From an uncultured Acetobacteraceae bacterium (GTDB lineage Bacteria; Pseudomonadota; Alphaproteobacteria; Acetobacterales; Acetobacteraceae): DNA of 45,474 nucleotides. This document shows positions 35,137 through 44,617 of the stretch, one piece after another. Position numbers and translations under genes: made by a program. The stretch is from assembly GCA_903877125.1 (NCBI GenBank), contig CAIRCM010000195.1:1-45474 (forward strand), given 5' to 3'. The first letter of the stretch is position 1, and each line of letters begins with the position of its first letter. Below the pieces are notes generated by a model. That model did no database searches and was not told the origin of the DNA. It saw only the letters and a list, made by a program, of their open reading frames with translations.

Positions 35137-36394
35137 CCTTGACCCGCTCGATCTCCGCCCCGCACGCCGCCAGCTTCTGCTCCACCGCCTCGTAGCCACG
35201 GTCGAGGTGGTAGACACGGTTCACAACCGTCTCCCCCTTCGCCGCCAGCCCCGCCAGGATCAGCGACAGCGACGCCCGCAGATCGCTCGCCATCACCGGC
35301 GCGCCCGACAGCGACGATACCCCCCGCACGATCGCCGAGGACCCGTGCACGTTGATCCGCGCACCCATCCGGTTCAGCTCGGGGACATGCATGAACCGGT
35401 TCTCGAAGATCGTTTCGGTGACCATCGAGGCACCCTCCGCCACCGACAGCATCGCCATGAACTGCGCCTGCATGTCCGTCGGAAATCCCGGATACGGTTC
35501 GGTCATCACGTCCACGCCATGCAGCCCGTTCAGCCGCTTGACCAGAACCCCGCCGTCGCCCTCCGTCACCTCCACACCGGCCTCGCGCATCACCCGGATC
35601 GTCGCCCCCAGATGCGCCAGCCGCGCATGCCGCAAAAACACCGACCCGCCGGAAATCGCCGCCGCGCAGGCGTAGCTCCCGGTCTCGATCCGGTCGGGAA
35701 TGATCGCGTGTTCCGCCCCGTGCAGGGACGCCACCCCTTCGATCGTCAGCGTGTCGCTCCCGATCCCTTCGATCCGCGCACCCATCGCGTTCAAACAGGC
35801 CGCGAGGTCCCCGATCTCCGGCTCCCGCGCCGCGTTCGCCAGCACCGTCCGCCCCTCGGCCAACGAGGCCGCCATCAGCAGATTCTCCGTCGCCCCAACC
35901 GACACGAACGGAAACACGATCTTCGCCCCGCGCAGCCGCCCTTTGACACGACCGTCGATATAGCCGCCCTGCAGATCGAACGTCGCGCCCATCTGCTCCA
36001 GGCCCTTGATGTGCAGATCGACCGGCCGCGCCCCGATCTCGCACCCGCCGGGCAGCGGAACCCGCGCCTCCCCAACCCGCGCCATCAGCGGCCCGAGCAC
36101 CAGGAAGGACGCCCGCATCTGCCGCACGATGTCGTACGGCGCCTCGGTATTCGTGATCGATCCGCCCAGCGCGAGCACCCGCCCCGCATTGTCCTGCTTG
36201 GCCACCTCGATACCGTGCTGCGCCAAAAGCGCGCCCATCGTCTTGATGTCGGCGAGCTTCGGCACGTTCGTCAGCACCAGCCGCTGGTCGGTCAGCAGCC
36301 CCGCGGCCATCAACGGCAGGGCGGCGTTCTTCGCCCCGCCAATGGGGATTTCGCCCGATAGCGGCCGGCCGCCCCGGATTCGGATACTGTCCAT
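35132..36394 (-). CDS. murA: UDP-N-acetylglucosamine 1-carboxyvinyltransferase
   Basis: 420 residues, the normal size of MurA. It transfers enolpyruvate from PEP to UDP-GlcNAc, the first committed step of peptidoglycan synthesis. [13 protein letters not shown] holds K22/N23; [16 protein letters not shown] holds the catalytic Cys (about 118), so the protein should be fosfomycin-sensitive at this position; [14 protein letters not shown] and [15 protein letters not shown] are further family blocks. The start at 36394 is 4 nt after the dcd stop codon, so the two are co-transcribed. Confidence 0.95.
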   Translation of the reverse strand: MDSIRIRGGRPLSGEIPIGGAKNAALPLMAAGLLTDQRLVLTNVPKLADIKTMGALLAQHGIEVAKQDNAGRVLALGGSITNTEAPYDIVRQMRASFLVLGPLMARVGEARVPLPGGCEIGARPVDLHIKGLEQMGATFDLQGGYIDGRVKGRLRGAKIVFPFVSVGATENLLMAASLAEGRTVLANAAREPEIGDLAACLNAMGARIEGIGSDTLTIEGVASLHGAEHAIIPDRIETGSYACAAAISGGSVFLRHARLAHLGATIRVMREAGVEVTEGDGGVLVKRLNGLHGVDVMTEPYPGFPTDMQAQFMAMLSVAEGASMVTETIFENRFMHVPELNRMGARINVHGSSAIVRGVSSLSGAPVMASDLRASLSLILAGLAAKGETVVNRVYHLDRGYEAVEQKLAACGAEIERVKG

Positions 36395-36398
36395 CGGT

Positions 36399-36953
36399 TT
36401 ACATCCTCGGCAGCGCGGTACCGCGCTGGCCCATATACTTGCCGGCTTTGTCGGCATAGCTGGTTTCGCAGGGTTCGTTCCCTTGCAGGAACAGGAACTG
36501 GCAGATGCCCTCATTGGCATAAATGCGGGCGGGCAGGGGGGTTGTGTTCGAGATCTCGATCGTCACCTGCCCCTCCCACTCCGGTTCCAGCGGCGTGACG
36601 TTCACGATGATGCCGCACCGCGCATAGGTCGATTTTCCCAGACAAACCACCAGCACGTCGCGCGGAATGCGGAAATACTCGATCGTGTGCCCCAGCGCGA
36701 AGGAGTTCGGCGGGATGATGCACGTATCCACCTTGCGGTCGACGAAGCTGGACGGCGCGAAGGCCTTGGGGTCGATCGTCGCCGAATCGATGTTGGTGAA
36801 AATCTTGAACTCGTCGGCGATCCGCGCATCGTAGCCGTAGCTCGACAGCCCATAGCTGATCACGCCGTCGCGCTTCTGTGCCTCCACGAAGGGTTCGATC
36901 ATGCCATGGTCCCGCGCCATACGGCGGATCCAGCGGTCGGACATCACGGCCAT
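36399..36953 (-). CDS. dcd: dCTP deaminase
   Basis: 184 residues. It deaminates dCTP to dUTP, the usual route to dTTP in proteobacteria. Landmarks: [54 protein letters not shown], and [20 protein letters not shown] with the catalytic Glu region. The ATG at 36953 is preferred; AGGAG lies 13 nt upstream, a little far, and an ATG at 36944 is the alternative. The open frame runs to 37040, but that part is not conserved-looking. It is upstream of and almost touching murA, and divergent from the OpgC-like gene. Confidence 0.94.
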   Translation of the reverse strand: MAVMSDRWIRRMARDHGMIEPFVEAQKRDGVISYGLSSYGYDARIADEFKIFTNIDSATIDPKAFAPSSFVDRKVDTCIIPPNSFALGHTIEYFRIPRDVLVVCLGKSTYARCGIIVNVTPLEPEWEGQVTIEISNTTPLPARIYANEGICQFLFLQGNEPCETSYADKAGKYMGQRGTALPRM

Positions 36954-37107
36954 GGTGGTGCGGTTTCTCCTGTGTAAGCCGCACCGTGTAGCGCACCGCG
37001 CGCTGGCGCCGCAAACCCCCAATCCGCGGCGGCGCCGCAAAACGTCCTGTAACGTTGGCCCGCTTCATTTGTCCGACGAAAGACGCCATCCTTCGCGCCG
37101 GAACAGC

Positions 37108-38259
37108 ATGACCCAAACCGCACCATCCCCCGCCCGCCCCCCCAGGGACACCCGCGTCGACATCGTCCGCGGGTGGCTGCAACTGACGATCTTCGCCAGC
37201 CATGCCGCGGGATCGTGGATCGGATTCTGGATGATCCACGGCGCCTGGGGCCTGTCGGACAGTTCCGAGCAGTTCGTCTTTCTCTCCGGCCTGATGCTGG
37301 GCAGCGTGTTCGCGCTGAAAACCGCGCGCCAGGGCTGGGTCGCGGCATCCGCCGACATGCTCGTGCGCAGCTGGCGCCTCTACCGCACGAACATGATCGT
37401 CTTCGCCCTGTTCGGCGCGCTCGCGATCGCCGCCGGCCAATCCGGCCTGTTTCCCGGCGAAACCGAGCGTCTGGGCTGGGCCTATGCCCTGCAGCATCCG
37501 GCACGCGCGGTGCTGGCCGGTCTCACCACCTTCTATCAGCCGAACTACATGGACATCCTGCCGGTCTTCATGTGGTGCATGCTGGCCCTCCCGCTCTTCG
37601 CCGTGCTGGAGGCACGTATCGGGGACTGGGCGCTCGCGCTCCCGCTTGGCCTTTACGCCGCGGCGCACTGGTGGGGATTGTCCCCGCCGGTCCTCGGAAC
37701 CGGCACGCATGGCGGGTTCAACCCCTTCGCATGGCAAATACTCTTCCTCGTCGGCGCATGGCTCGGCCGGCGCTCATTGCTCCACGGCCGCGCGTTGCCG
37801 CCCTGGCGCTGGCTGACCGGGCTGTCGATCGCCATTCTCGCCGTCGCCCTGCTCATCCGACTGTCCTGGTTCGGATTCCTCCCGATCAACCTGCCGTTCC
37901 CCGAAAACGAGACGATCGTCGGCAAGGACGTCCTGGTGCTGCCCCGCGTCCTGCACGCTTTCGCCCTCGCATGGCTGGTCGCGGTCGCGGTGCCACGCAA
38001 TGCCCCCTGGATGCACACCCTGGCCATGCGTTGGCTCGCCGCGGCCGGCCGGTTCAGCCTGCAGGTCTTCTGCCTCGGGCTGTTCCTGTCCTGGAGCGTC
38101 ACCGCCGCCTTCCGCCTCTGGCCGAACGCGGTCTGGTGGCTCGACCCGCTGCTGATGCTGACCGGCTGCGCGATCCTGTTGCGCTATGCGTTGTGGCTCG
38201 ATCGCGCCCGCGCCCCCGCCGAACCCCGCGCCGCCGCGACGGCCGGCGCCACGACCTGA
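37108..38259 (+). CDS. OpgC-family membrane acyl/succinyltransferase
   Basis: 383 residues with about ten membrane segments. The N-terminal block RDTRVDIVRGWLQLTIFASH and the following FVFLSGLMLGSVFALKTARQ are the OpgC_C (PF10129) signature. OpgC proteins add succinyl groups to osmoregulated periplasmic glucans; alphaproteobacterial relatives decorate other glucans or polysaccharides. No opgG/opgH genes are adjacent. The ATG at 37108 has CCGGAA about 5 nt upstream. A GC-rich hairpin follows the stop codon. Confidence 0.87.
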   Translation: MTQTAPSPARPPRDTRVDIVRGWLQLTIFASHAAGSWIGFWMIHGAWGLSDSSEQFVFLSGLMLGSVFALKTARQGWVAASADMLVRSWRLYRTNMIVFALFGALAIAAGQSGLFPGETERLGWAYALQHPARAVLAGLTTFYQPNYMDILPVFMWCMLALPLFAVLEARIGDWALALPLGLYAAAHWWGLSPPVLGTGTHGGFNPFAWQILFLVGAWLGRRSLLHGRALPPWRWLTGLSIAILAVALLIRLSWFGFLPINLPFPENETIVGKDVLVLPRVLHAFALAWLVAVAVPRNAPWMHTLAMRWLAAAGRFSLQVFCLGLFLSWSVTAAFRLWPNAVWWLDPLLMLTGCAILLRYALWLDRARAPAEPRAAATAGATT

Positions 38260-38263
38260 GCCC

Positions 38264-38288
38264 AGGGCGGTCTCGAACCGACCGCCCT
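38264..38288 (+). terminator. Terminator-like hairpin after the OpgC-like gene
   Basis: AGGGCGGTC (38264-38272) pairs perfectly with GACCGCCCT (38280-38288) around a 7-nt loop, starting 5 nt after the TGA stop. No T-tract follows. It isolates this gene from the NRPS-like gene that begins 120 nt further on. Confidence 0.6.
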
Positions 38289-38406
38289 CCGGCTGACCGG
38301 CGGTGCCTATCGCCGCCCGATAACCTTGGCTATGATCGCCGAATCATCCCTAAATTGAGGGGGTGCGTAAAATTAAGACAAAGCGATCAACGAGAATACA
38401 CCAGGG

Positions 38407-41400
38407 TTGACCTTGAACCGGCTGCACGAAGACGGGCACCAAAGGCCCGGAGAGGCGCCTGCTTCCTTCCGGCGAAAACTGGCGCGCCCGGCCGCGATCC
38501 AGGCACTGGCGGACCAAACCGATACCACCCCGGCGTGGGTCGCCGCCACCGCCGCCGCCCTGTTCCTCGCCCGCCTCGCCGGCGGTCCCGTCGCGCTCGG
38601 CCTGCGGCAGGCCGGCGCCGAGCCGCTTGTGACCCCGGCCGAACCGCCGGCGCCGAATTTTCGCTCGGCTCTGCGCCGCGCCGTCGGTGACCGCGGGGAA
38701 TGCGACGATACCCCCGATTACGTGCTGCATGGCCGGCCGCTGACAGCCGCGCCACTGACCTTGGGACGTGGCGAGACCCTGTCGCTTGCCTTGCTCAGCC
38801 CCCCAGCGACCGCGGCGAAGCGCCGATCGCTGTGGATCGAAGTCGCCGCCGATCCCGCCGTCATCTCCCCCGCCCGCACCGAAACGCTTTGTCGCGCCCT
38901 GGCTCGGTTTCTCGATGCCGTCGCGAAGGATCCCGACGCGGACCCCAGCCGGATCGCTCTGGCCGATCGCCACCATCGCGCACCGACCTTGGACTGGCAG
39001 CCGCCAGGACCCGATTGCCCCCTGCCGCCTCCGTCCGACGTGGAACACATCACGCTCGCCGATCTGTTCGGGGCGATCCTGGCGCGCTGGCCGAACCGGT
39101 TGGCGATCGCCACGCCCAGCCGCCAGATGCGCTTCGTCGAAGTCGATCGCATCGCCAACGCCCTCGCCGAGACCCTGTCCACCCGCGGTGCCCGCCCCGG
39201 CGATGTCGTCGCGATCCGTCTGTCCCATCCCACCCCACCCGCCAGTGCCGCGCTCTACCCATGCCTGACGGTGGCCGCGCGCCGGCTGGGCTGCGCAATC
39301 CTGCCTTTGGGGCAGCAGATCGGCGCACGACAGGCGCAAGCGCAGGTGGCACACGTCGGCGCGCGCTTTCTGGTCTCGGCATCGGCATCGCCGGATTGCG
39401 AGCCAGCCTGGCTGCCCGGCGCCACCCGCGATCCGATCGAAACCTTCCCCGACGCTGTCCTGTTCAGCGCCCCGGCGCCGGTGCCCGCCGCCACCACCGA
39501 TGCCGCGATCCTGCTGACCACCAGCGGCACCACCGGCCAGCCCCGGACCGTCATGCTCAGCGACGCAATGATCCTGGGCTTTCTGACCAGCCTGATCGGG
39601 GCCGGGCTGATGCCCGCCGAACCCGGGTTGCTGTGCCCCAATATCGGCTTCGATCTGGCGATCGCGGACATATGGCTGCCCTGGTCCCTGGGCCGCCATG
39701 TCGTGCTGCTCGATACTGAAAGCCGTGCCCCCGCCGTACTGGCCGACGCCCGGGCGCTCGGCGCTCGGGTCATGAGCATCACCCCAACCCAAGCCGCGGC
39801 CGTTATCCGGGACGATGCCGCCGGCCTCGCCGGCTTCGTCACGATTTTCTGCGTGGGGGAGGCGTTCCCGCCTGCGCTCGCCCGCCGCTTGCAGGCGCTC
39901 TACCCCACCATGTCCATCGTCAACGGCTACGGCCCGAGCGAGGTGGCGATCCTGTCGTCCGCCTGGCGCGTCGACATGGCCGGTGAGTCCCGGGTCCCGA
40001 TCGGCCCGGCCTTGCCGTTCTACCGCGTGCTCGTCGCCGACACCGAAGGCCGGCCGCTGCCACCGCATTGGCCGGGGGAGCTGCTGATCGCACCCACCGC
40101 CCCCGCACCCGGCTACCTCGATCCCGTCGCCCGCGCGCAGCGGTTCGCTGAAATCGAAACCGAGGAACCCGGCCCGTTCTTTCGCAGCGGCGATTGGGGC
40201 TGGATCGACGCCCAGGGCCGCTTGCAGTTCATCGGCCGGCGCGATCGGCAAAGCAACGCCAGCGGCCTGCGGGTCGAGCTGGACGATGTGGAGGGCCGCA
40301 TCGGCGAGGTCCCCGGCGTCGCCGACTGCGCCGTGGTCATCGCCGGCGAACGGGGCGCCGACGCCCGGCTCGTCGCTCTCGTGCAGCGTAGCGCGGACGC
40401 CCCGGATGACCGGACAATGCGTGAGCGGATTCGGGCCCATTGCAGCGCCTGGCTTCATCGCGGCGCGGTGCCAACCGGCATTCTGTTCGTCGATTCCATC
40501 CCGCTCAGTCCCTCGGGGAAAAAGGACTACCGCACCCTGGCGGCACAAGCCGCGGTTGCGCGACCGGCTGCCGCCACCGCCCCACCCCACCAGTGCCCGG
40601 CAGCACCGAAGCCCGGCTCGCGGACCTCTGGAAACGGGTTCTGCGCGATACCCTAGCCGAAACACCCTGTCTGGAGGACAATCCGCTCACCTTCGGCGTC
40701 ACCTCGCTCGATGTCATCGACGTCGCGCTGGCAATCGAGACCGCCTTCGGCGTGAAGCTGCCACCCGATCAACTGTTCCTGGGCACAACGATCGCGGACC
40801 AGGGGCGGTGGATACGGGCGCGTCTGATGGATGTGGCGACTGTCTCGCCCGATCGTGCGGCGATGCGCCTGGTCCGCCCCGCCAACAAACCCGCCAAAGG
40901 CACCGTGCTCGGCGTACCCGGTTTGGGCGGCAATGCGCCGTTCCTGGGCACGATCGCGGCCCACATCCTGCGCGACTACGATATCTGGACCTTCGAACTC
41001 GATCTGCGTGGCCGCGAGCTGACCCATGGCGATGCCTGGCTCGATGCCGCGCGCCTGCTCGCCGAACGGCTGCTGATGCCCGAAACCACGCACCCAAAAG
41101 CGCTGATCGGGTTCTCCATCGGGGCTTTCGTCGCCTGCTCGCGAACCGGATGCTGCTCGCCGCCGGTGCGCCGTCCATCCCGGTCATCAACTTCGACGGC
41201 GGTCTGCTCTGGTCCGACGTCCCGGATTGGGAGAGGCGGGTCGCCGACCTCCCGCGATGCGATGACGCGATCGCGATGATGCTGCTGCGCCGCGCACCCC
41301 TCCCGCGGTTCGCCATACCCGAGGAAGACGATCTGGACTGGGTTCGGGTGGGCGTGAAACCACGCACTTACTGTTGCAACACCCTCTCGCATCTGGATTT

Positions 41401-41923
41401 TCACCGTCCCACGCTGCTCCTGGCCTATGCCGCGACGCTGGAATCGTTCGTGGACGGACACGACGCACCCGCCGAAGGCCCCGCGCCCCCATGCTTGGCC
41501 ACCCCCGGCGGCCGCCTGCACACACTGCTGTCCCGGGCGGATACGGTCGTCGCGCCCGATGTTCTGAATTTCGTGACCGGATTGCCGGACGGGCCGGTCG
41601 ATCCCGAACTGCGCGTGGGTCTCCTGTTCCTCGCCCTGGTCGCGGGCGATGCCATGCTGACCCAATGGATCGTCAACCGCCTGCAAGCCGAGGAACCCAC
41701 CGCGCGCGACGCCGTCTACGCGCACGTCGCGATGTTGTCGCAGGCCGGCCGGCACCAGGACGCGAGGGAACGTGCCGAACGATGGTGTGCCGGCCAGTCC
41801 GACCCCGACTTGATGGCGCGTGCACGCGAACGGCGCGTTGGGCTGAGTTGGGACCGGGCCGCTGGCCTGCTGACCGGCGGCGACGACGCCGCCATGGACC
41901 TCGCGGCGTCCCTGTGGCGCTGA
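38407..41923 (+). pseudogene. NRPS-like gene: partial C, A, PCP, TE and helical tail, with two frameshifts
   Basis: Read across two -1 frameshifts this encodes about 1,170 residues. Order: a ~200-residue N terminus resembling the C-terminal half of a condensation domain (no HHxxxDG); an adenylation domain with A3 TTSGTTGQP (nt 39515-39541), A4 FDLAIADIW with the Asp typical of amino-acid activation, A5 NGYGPSEVA, A7/A8 RSGDWGWID..GRRDRQSNASG and A10 PLSPSGKKDY; a carrier domain with the phosphopantetheine Ser in FGVTSLDVI (about nt 40704); a thioesterase with GVPGLGG and GFSIGAF; then a ~190-residue helical tail I do not recognise. Frame 1 ends at 40656 after a lost base near 40590-40606 in C-rich sequence; frame 2 (to 41279) gives way near 41137-41145 to frame 3. 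The start is a TTG (38407 or 38413; the latter has CAGGG 6 nt upstream). Either a decaying gene or two sequencing errors. Confidence 0.82.
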
Positions 41924-41939
41924 TCCCCAACCCCGGAGG

Positions 41940-41998
41940 TTATGCCGGAACCGGCGCGTCCTTGTGCGGCAGCCCCCTGGAATCTTCCGCGTGAACGC
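41940..41998 (-). pseudogene. Debris of an aldo/keto reductase 3' end
   Basis: The minus strand encodes GLPHKDAPVPA and a stop (from 41940), nearly the C terminus of the intact aldo/keto reductase 500 bp away (GLLHKDAPVPVG). Just upstream, in a shifted frame, is FTRKIP, matching FTRNIP of that enzyme; about 29 nt between the two blocks are missing. So this is a partial, internally deleted copy of the reductase 3' end. Beyond about 42,000 the similarity stops and a REP-like repeat begins. The remaining bases of 41924-42063 hold nothing else. Confidence 0.75.
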
Positions 41999-42040
41999 CG
42001 CCCGCGGACCGTTGAACCGCTATCGCCAAATGCGGCACCG

Positions 42041-42068
42041 CACGGCGGCGTGAATCATGCGATCTAAC
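42041..42068. repeat. REP-like palindrome copy overlapping a stop codon
   Basis: CACGGCGGCGTGAATCATGC and the following GATCTAAC match 23002-23029 at 26 of 28 positions. The change of GATCAAAC to GATCTAAC creates CTA, which on the minus strand is the TAG stop of the 87-residue gene. So the repeat reaches into the gene end here. Confidence 0.75.
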
Positions 42069-42327
42069 GCCAGCCAGCCTCCTTGTCGCAGGCCTTCATT
42101 TCCGCCGGATGGGTCTTTTCCCATTGTGAGATGGTAAGAGTCTCGCTGTCGCTCATCTTGTTGTTCATGCAGGTGCAATATTTGGTAATCACCTCGATCG
42201 AGGCTTTCTCGTCCTTGTTGTCCGCGATGCACTGCGCGACCCACTTGGCATCGTCCGAACTCGCATAACCGGCTTTGGCCCCAAACAGGGACACGAAAAC
42301 CACCAGGCCGAGGGCGACTGCTTTCAT
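42064..42327 (-). CDS. Small exported Cys-containing protein
   Basis: 87 residues with a Sec signal peptide (MKAVALGLVVFVSLFGAKAG.., cleavage around YAS). The mature ~64 residues contain four Cys (AQCIAD, KYCTCMNNKM, MKACDKE) in a charged helical context, consistent with a small disulfide-bonded or metal-binding periplasmic protein. I do not recognise a named family. AGGAG lies 7 nt before the ATG (CAGGAGCTCAAG). The stop codon is supplied by a REP-like repeat. Alone on its strand between the NRPS-like pseudogene and the reductase. Confidence 0.8.
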   Translation of the reverse strand: MKAVALGLVVFVSLFGAKAGYASSDDAKWVAQCIADNKDEKASIEVITKYCTCMNNKMSDSETLTISQWEKTHPAEMKACDKEAGWR

Positions 42328-42450
42328 CTTGAGCTCCTGTCATCTGTTGTTTGGTGCCGAACCGAACCGGTCGCGGCACGCAACAACGTCCCGGAACCGA
42401 GCAGTTCTGTCAATCAAACGCTGGCCCCCTCGCGGGAACGTGTCCGCCCC

Positions 42451-43443
42451 TCAGCCCACCGGAACCGGCGCGTCCTTGTGCAGCAGCCCAGCCGTCTTCA
42501 AATCCGACCACAGCCCCGCCGGAATATTCCGTGTGAACAATGGTAAATTCTCGTTGAACTCCGCCGCCGTGCGGGGCCCCGGAATGATCGCGCACACCGC
42601 CGGATGCGCCAACGGAAACTGCAACGCCGCCGCCGGCAGCGGCACCCCGTGCGCATCGCACACCGCCTGAATCTGCCGCACCCGCGCAACAACCTCCGCC
42701 GGCGCCGTGGCATAGTTCCACGTATCCCGCCCCGCCAGAATGCCCGAATTCAACGGTCCCCCAACGATGATCGACGTCCCCCGAGCCTGGCATTGCGGCA
42801 GCAGATCTTCCAGCGGCCCCTGTTCCAGCAGCGTATAACGCCCGGCCAGCAGAAACGCGTCCCAGTCGCCGATCTTCAGCGCCTCCAGCAGCACTTCCTT
42901 CTCGTTCACCCCGATCCCGATCGCCGAAATTTCCCCGCTGCGCTTCAATTCCTCCAGCGCCTTGTACCCGCTTTCGGCCAGCACCTTGAAATACCGGGCA
43001 TTCAGTTCCGCACCGTGCTGATACGCCCCGATGTCGTGCACCAGCGCGATATCGATCTTCGCCAGACCCAGCCGCTGGTAGCTGTCCTCCACCGACCGCA
43101 TGATGCCGTCATAGGAATAATCGTAGATCACATCGAACGGCATCGGATCGATCCGCCCTTCCTTCGTCGGCCGCAGCAACCGCCCCACCTTCGTCCCAAG
43201 CACCCATTCGTCCCGAGGCTTGTCCCGCAGCGCATCGCCCACCCGGTGCTCCGCCGCGCCAATGCCATAGAACGGTGCGGTATCGACATAGCGCACGCCC
43301 GCGTCCCAGGCGGCGGTGACGATGTCTTCCCCCTGCTGGCGCGTCACCTTCACCCGCGTCCCGCCCATCGTCGCGGTCCCCAGGCCCAGCGTCGTCACAT
43401 GCAGCTTCGTGCGGCCAACCTGGCGCTTTTCCCATGTGGGCAT
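42451..43443 (-). CDS. Aldo/keto reductase (D-threo-aldose 1-dehydrogenase-like)
   Basis: 330 residues, a TIM-barrel NAD(P)H oxidoreductase. The catalytic tetrad is visible as Asp and Tyr in RYVDTAPFYGIG, Lys in LGTKVGRLL and His in ALVHDIGAYQ. The sequence from TTLGLGTATMGG and the HRVGDALRDKPRDEW block place it with the D-threo-aldose 1-dehydrogenase/L-fucose dehydrogenase/pyridoxal 4-dehydrogenase group rather than classic AKRs. It could oxidise an aldose to its lactone. The ATG at 43443 has AGGA 8 nt upstream; the open frame extends back into the MITE-like element, which is not coding. A broken copy of its 3' end lies at 41940. Confidence 0.9.
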   Translation of the reverse strand: MPTWEKRQVGRTKLHVTTLGLGTATMGGTRVKVTRQQGEDIVTAAWDAGVRYVDTAPFYGIGAAEHRVGDALRDKPRDEWVLGTKVGRLLRPTKEGRIDPMPFDVIYDYSYDGIMRSVEDSYQRLGLAKIDIALVHDIGAYQHGAELNARYFKVLAESGYKALEELKRSGEISAIGIGVNEKEVLLEALKIGDWDAFLLAGRYTLLEQGPLEDLLPQCQARGTSIIVGGPLNSGILAGRDTWNYATAPAEVVARVRQIQAVCDAHGVPLPAAALQFPLAHPAVCAIIPGPRTAAEFNENLPLFTRNIPAGLWSDLKTAGLLHKDAPVPVG

Positions 43444-43511
43444 CGTACGTTCCTCCATGATTGCGCCCCGTTTACACAACCTTGCCGGCCGCGGCGCAAC
43501 CGGAGCCCCTG

Positions 43512-43672
43512 GCAGGCTGCTGAAAAACTGGTCGTTGAGGGCTGCTGAGCGAATTTTCGTGCAGGAAAGGACAAAGCGAAGACACGATGTTGTCACATCG
43601 TGGCAAGTTTTGGACGAATCCTGCGCGGAAAGGCGCCGGCAGACCGACCGACCCAGTTTTTCAGCAGCCTGC
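43512..43672. mobile_element. MITE-like element with perfect 20-bp terminal inverted repeats
   Basis: GCAGGCTGCTGAAAAACTGG (43512-43531) is exactly inverted at 43653-43672. The 161-bp element has no gene; inside is CACGATGT-TGTC-ACATCGTG, a smaller hairpin. GGCTGCTGAAAAAC ends resemble those of bacterial insertion sequences, so this is probably a non-autonomous derivative. No obvious target-site duplication flanks it. Its last base is the first base of the stop codon of the nucleoside hydrolase, and it fills most of the 228-bp gap to the reductase. Confidence 0.75.
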
Positions 43673-44595
43673 TACGGCAACCGGTTGAACCGCTCGGTCA
43701 GCAATCCGAAAAACCCCGCCGCATCGATCGACGTCAGCACCGTCGCGTTCGGCGCATGCGGCGTCCGCCCCCAACGATCGATCACCGTCCGCCCCCGGCA
43801 CGGCCCCGGCCCCAGATCCATCGTCACATACGCCTCCTGGGTCGAGAACAAGTCCGGCCGCACCAGCCAGGCCACCGCCACCGGATCGTACAGCGCCGCC
43901 CCAGCCCCACCCAGCCGCCGCCCAAACGGCACCGTTCCCTGGATCGCACACGCCGCCCGCAGACACGCGCCCGTCCCCGAAGCCGCCATCGCCGCCAGAT
44001 GCGCCTTCGTGCACAGCGCCTGAGCCGCGATCTCCAACGTCGCCAACACGATCGGCCGCCCGCAGGCCAGCACCACGGCCAGCGCTTCGGGATCGCTCAC
44101 AGCGTTGAATTCGGCCGCCGGCGTCGCATTCCCCTCCGCCCAGGCACCGGACATCAGCACGATCTGTTTGATATTCCCCGCGATCCCCGGCTCGGTCATC
44201 AAAGCAAGCGCCAGATTGGTCGCCGGCGCGATCCCCACCAGCGTCACCGGCTCCCGAGCCGACCGCACGATCCGCCGGATCGCATCCGCCGCATGGTCCG
44301 CCTCTGCCGCCGGCCCCTCGGGCAGCGCGATCCCGCCCAACCCGTCGATCCCATGCACCCGGGTCTCGCTGGTGAACGCCCCCAGCAACGGTCGGTCCGC
44401 CCCGCCAAACACCGGCACAGCCCGCTTTGTCAGCCCCACCAGCGCCCGAGCATTCGGCAGCGTCCGGTCCAGCCCGACATTGCCCCCAGCCACGGTTATC
44501 GCCAAAACATCCAACTCCGGCGACCCCAGCGCCAGAAACAGCGCCAAAGCGTCGTCGGTCCCAGGATCGCAATCGAGCACCAGAGGAAGGGACAT
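43672..44595 (-). CDS. Inosine-uridine-type nucleoside hydrolase
   Basis: 307 residues. The calcium-binding N-terminal motif is LVLDCDPGTDDALALFLALG, followed by TVAGGNVGLDRTLPNA, VHGIDGLGG, LVGIAPATNLALAL and NAVSDPEALAVVLA. Such enzymes hydrolyse the N-glycosidic bond of ribonucleosides to base and ribose for salvage. The start at 44595 (MSLPLVLD) has GGGAG 8 nt upstream; an earlier ATG at 44625 would overlap the divergent gene. The stop codon straddles the end of the MITE-like element, so the true C terminus may have been altered by that insertion. Confidence 0.9.
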   Translation of the reverse strand: MSLPLVLDCDPGTDDALALFLALGSPELDVLAITVAGGNVGLDRTLPNARALVGLTKRAVPVFGGADRPLLGAFTSETRVHGIDGLGGIALPEGPAAEADHAADAIRRIVRSAREPVTLVGIAPATNLALALMTEPGIAGNIKQIVLMSGAWAEGNATPAAEFNAVSDPEALAVVLACGRPIVLATLEIAAQALCTKAHLAAMAASGTGACLRAACAIQGTVPFGRRLGGAGAALYDPVAVAWLVRPDLFSTQEAYVTMDLGPGPCRGRTVIDRWGRTPHAPNATVLTSIDAAGFFGLLTERFNRLP

Positions 44596-44617
44596 CGCAA
44601 AGTCTCCCCAAGAAATC

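Noticed and set aside
38377-38406. Upstream start for the NRPS-like gene
   Set aside because: The frame opens only after a TAA at 38374 and contains no ATG or GTG; only the TTG codons at 38407 and 38413 are usable.
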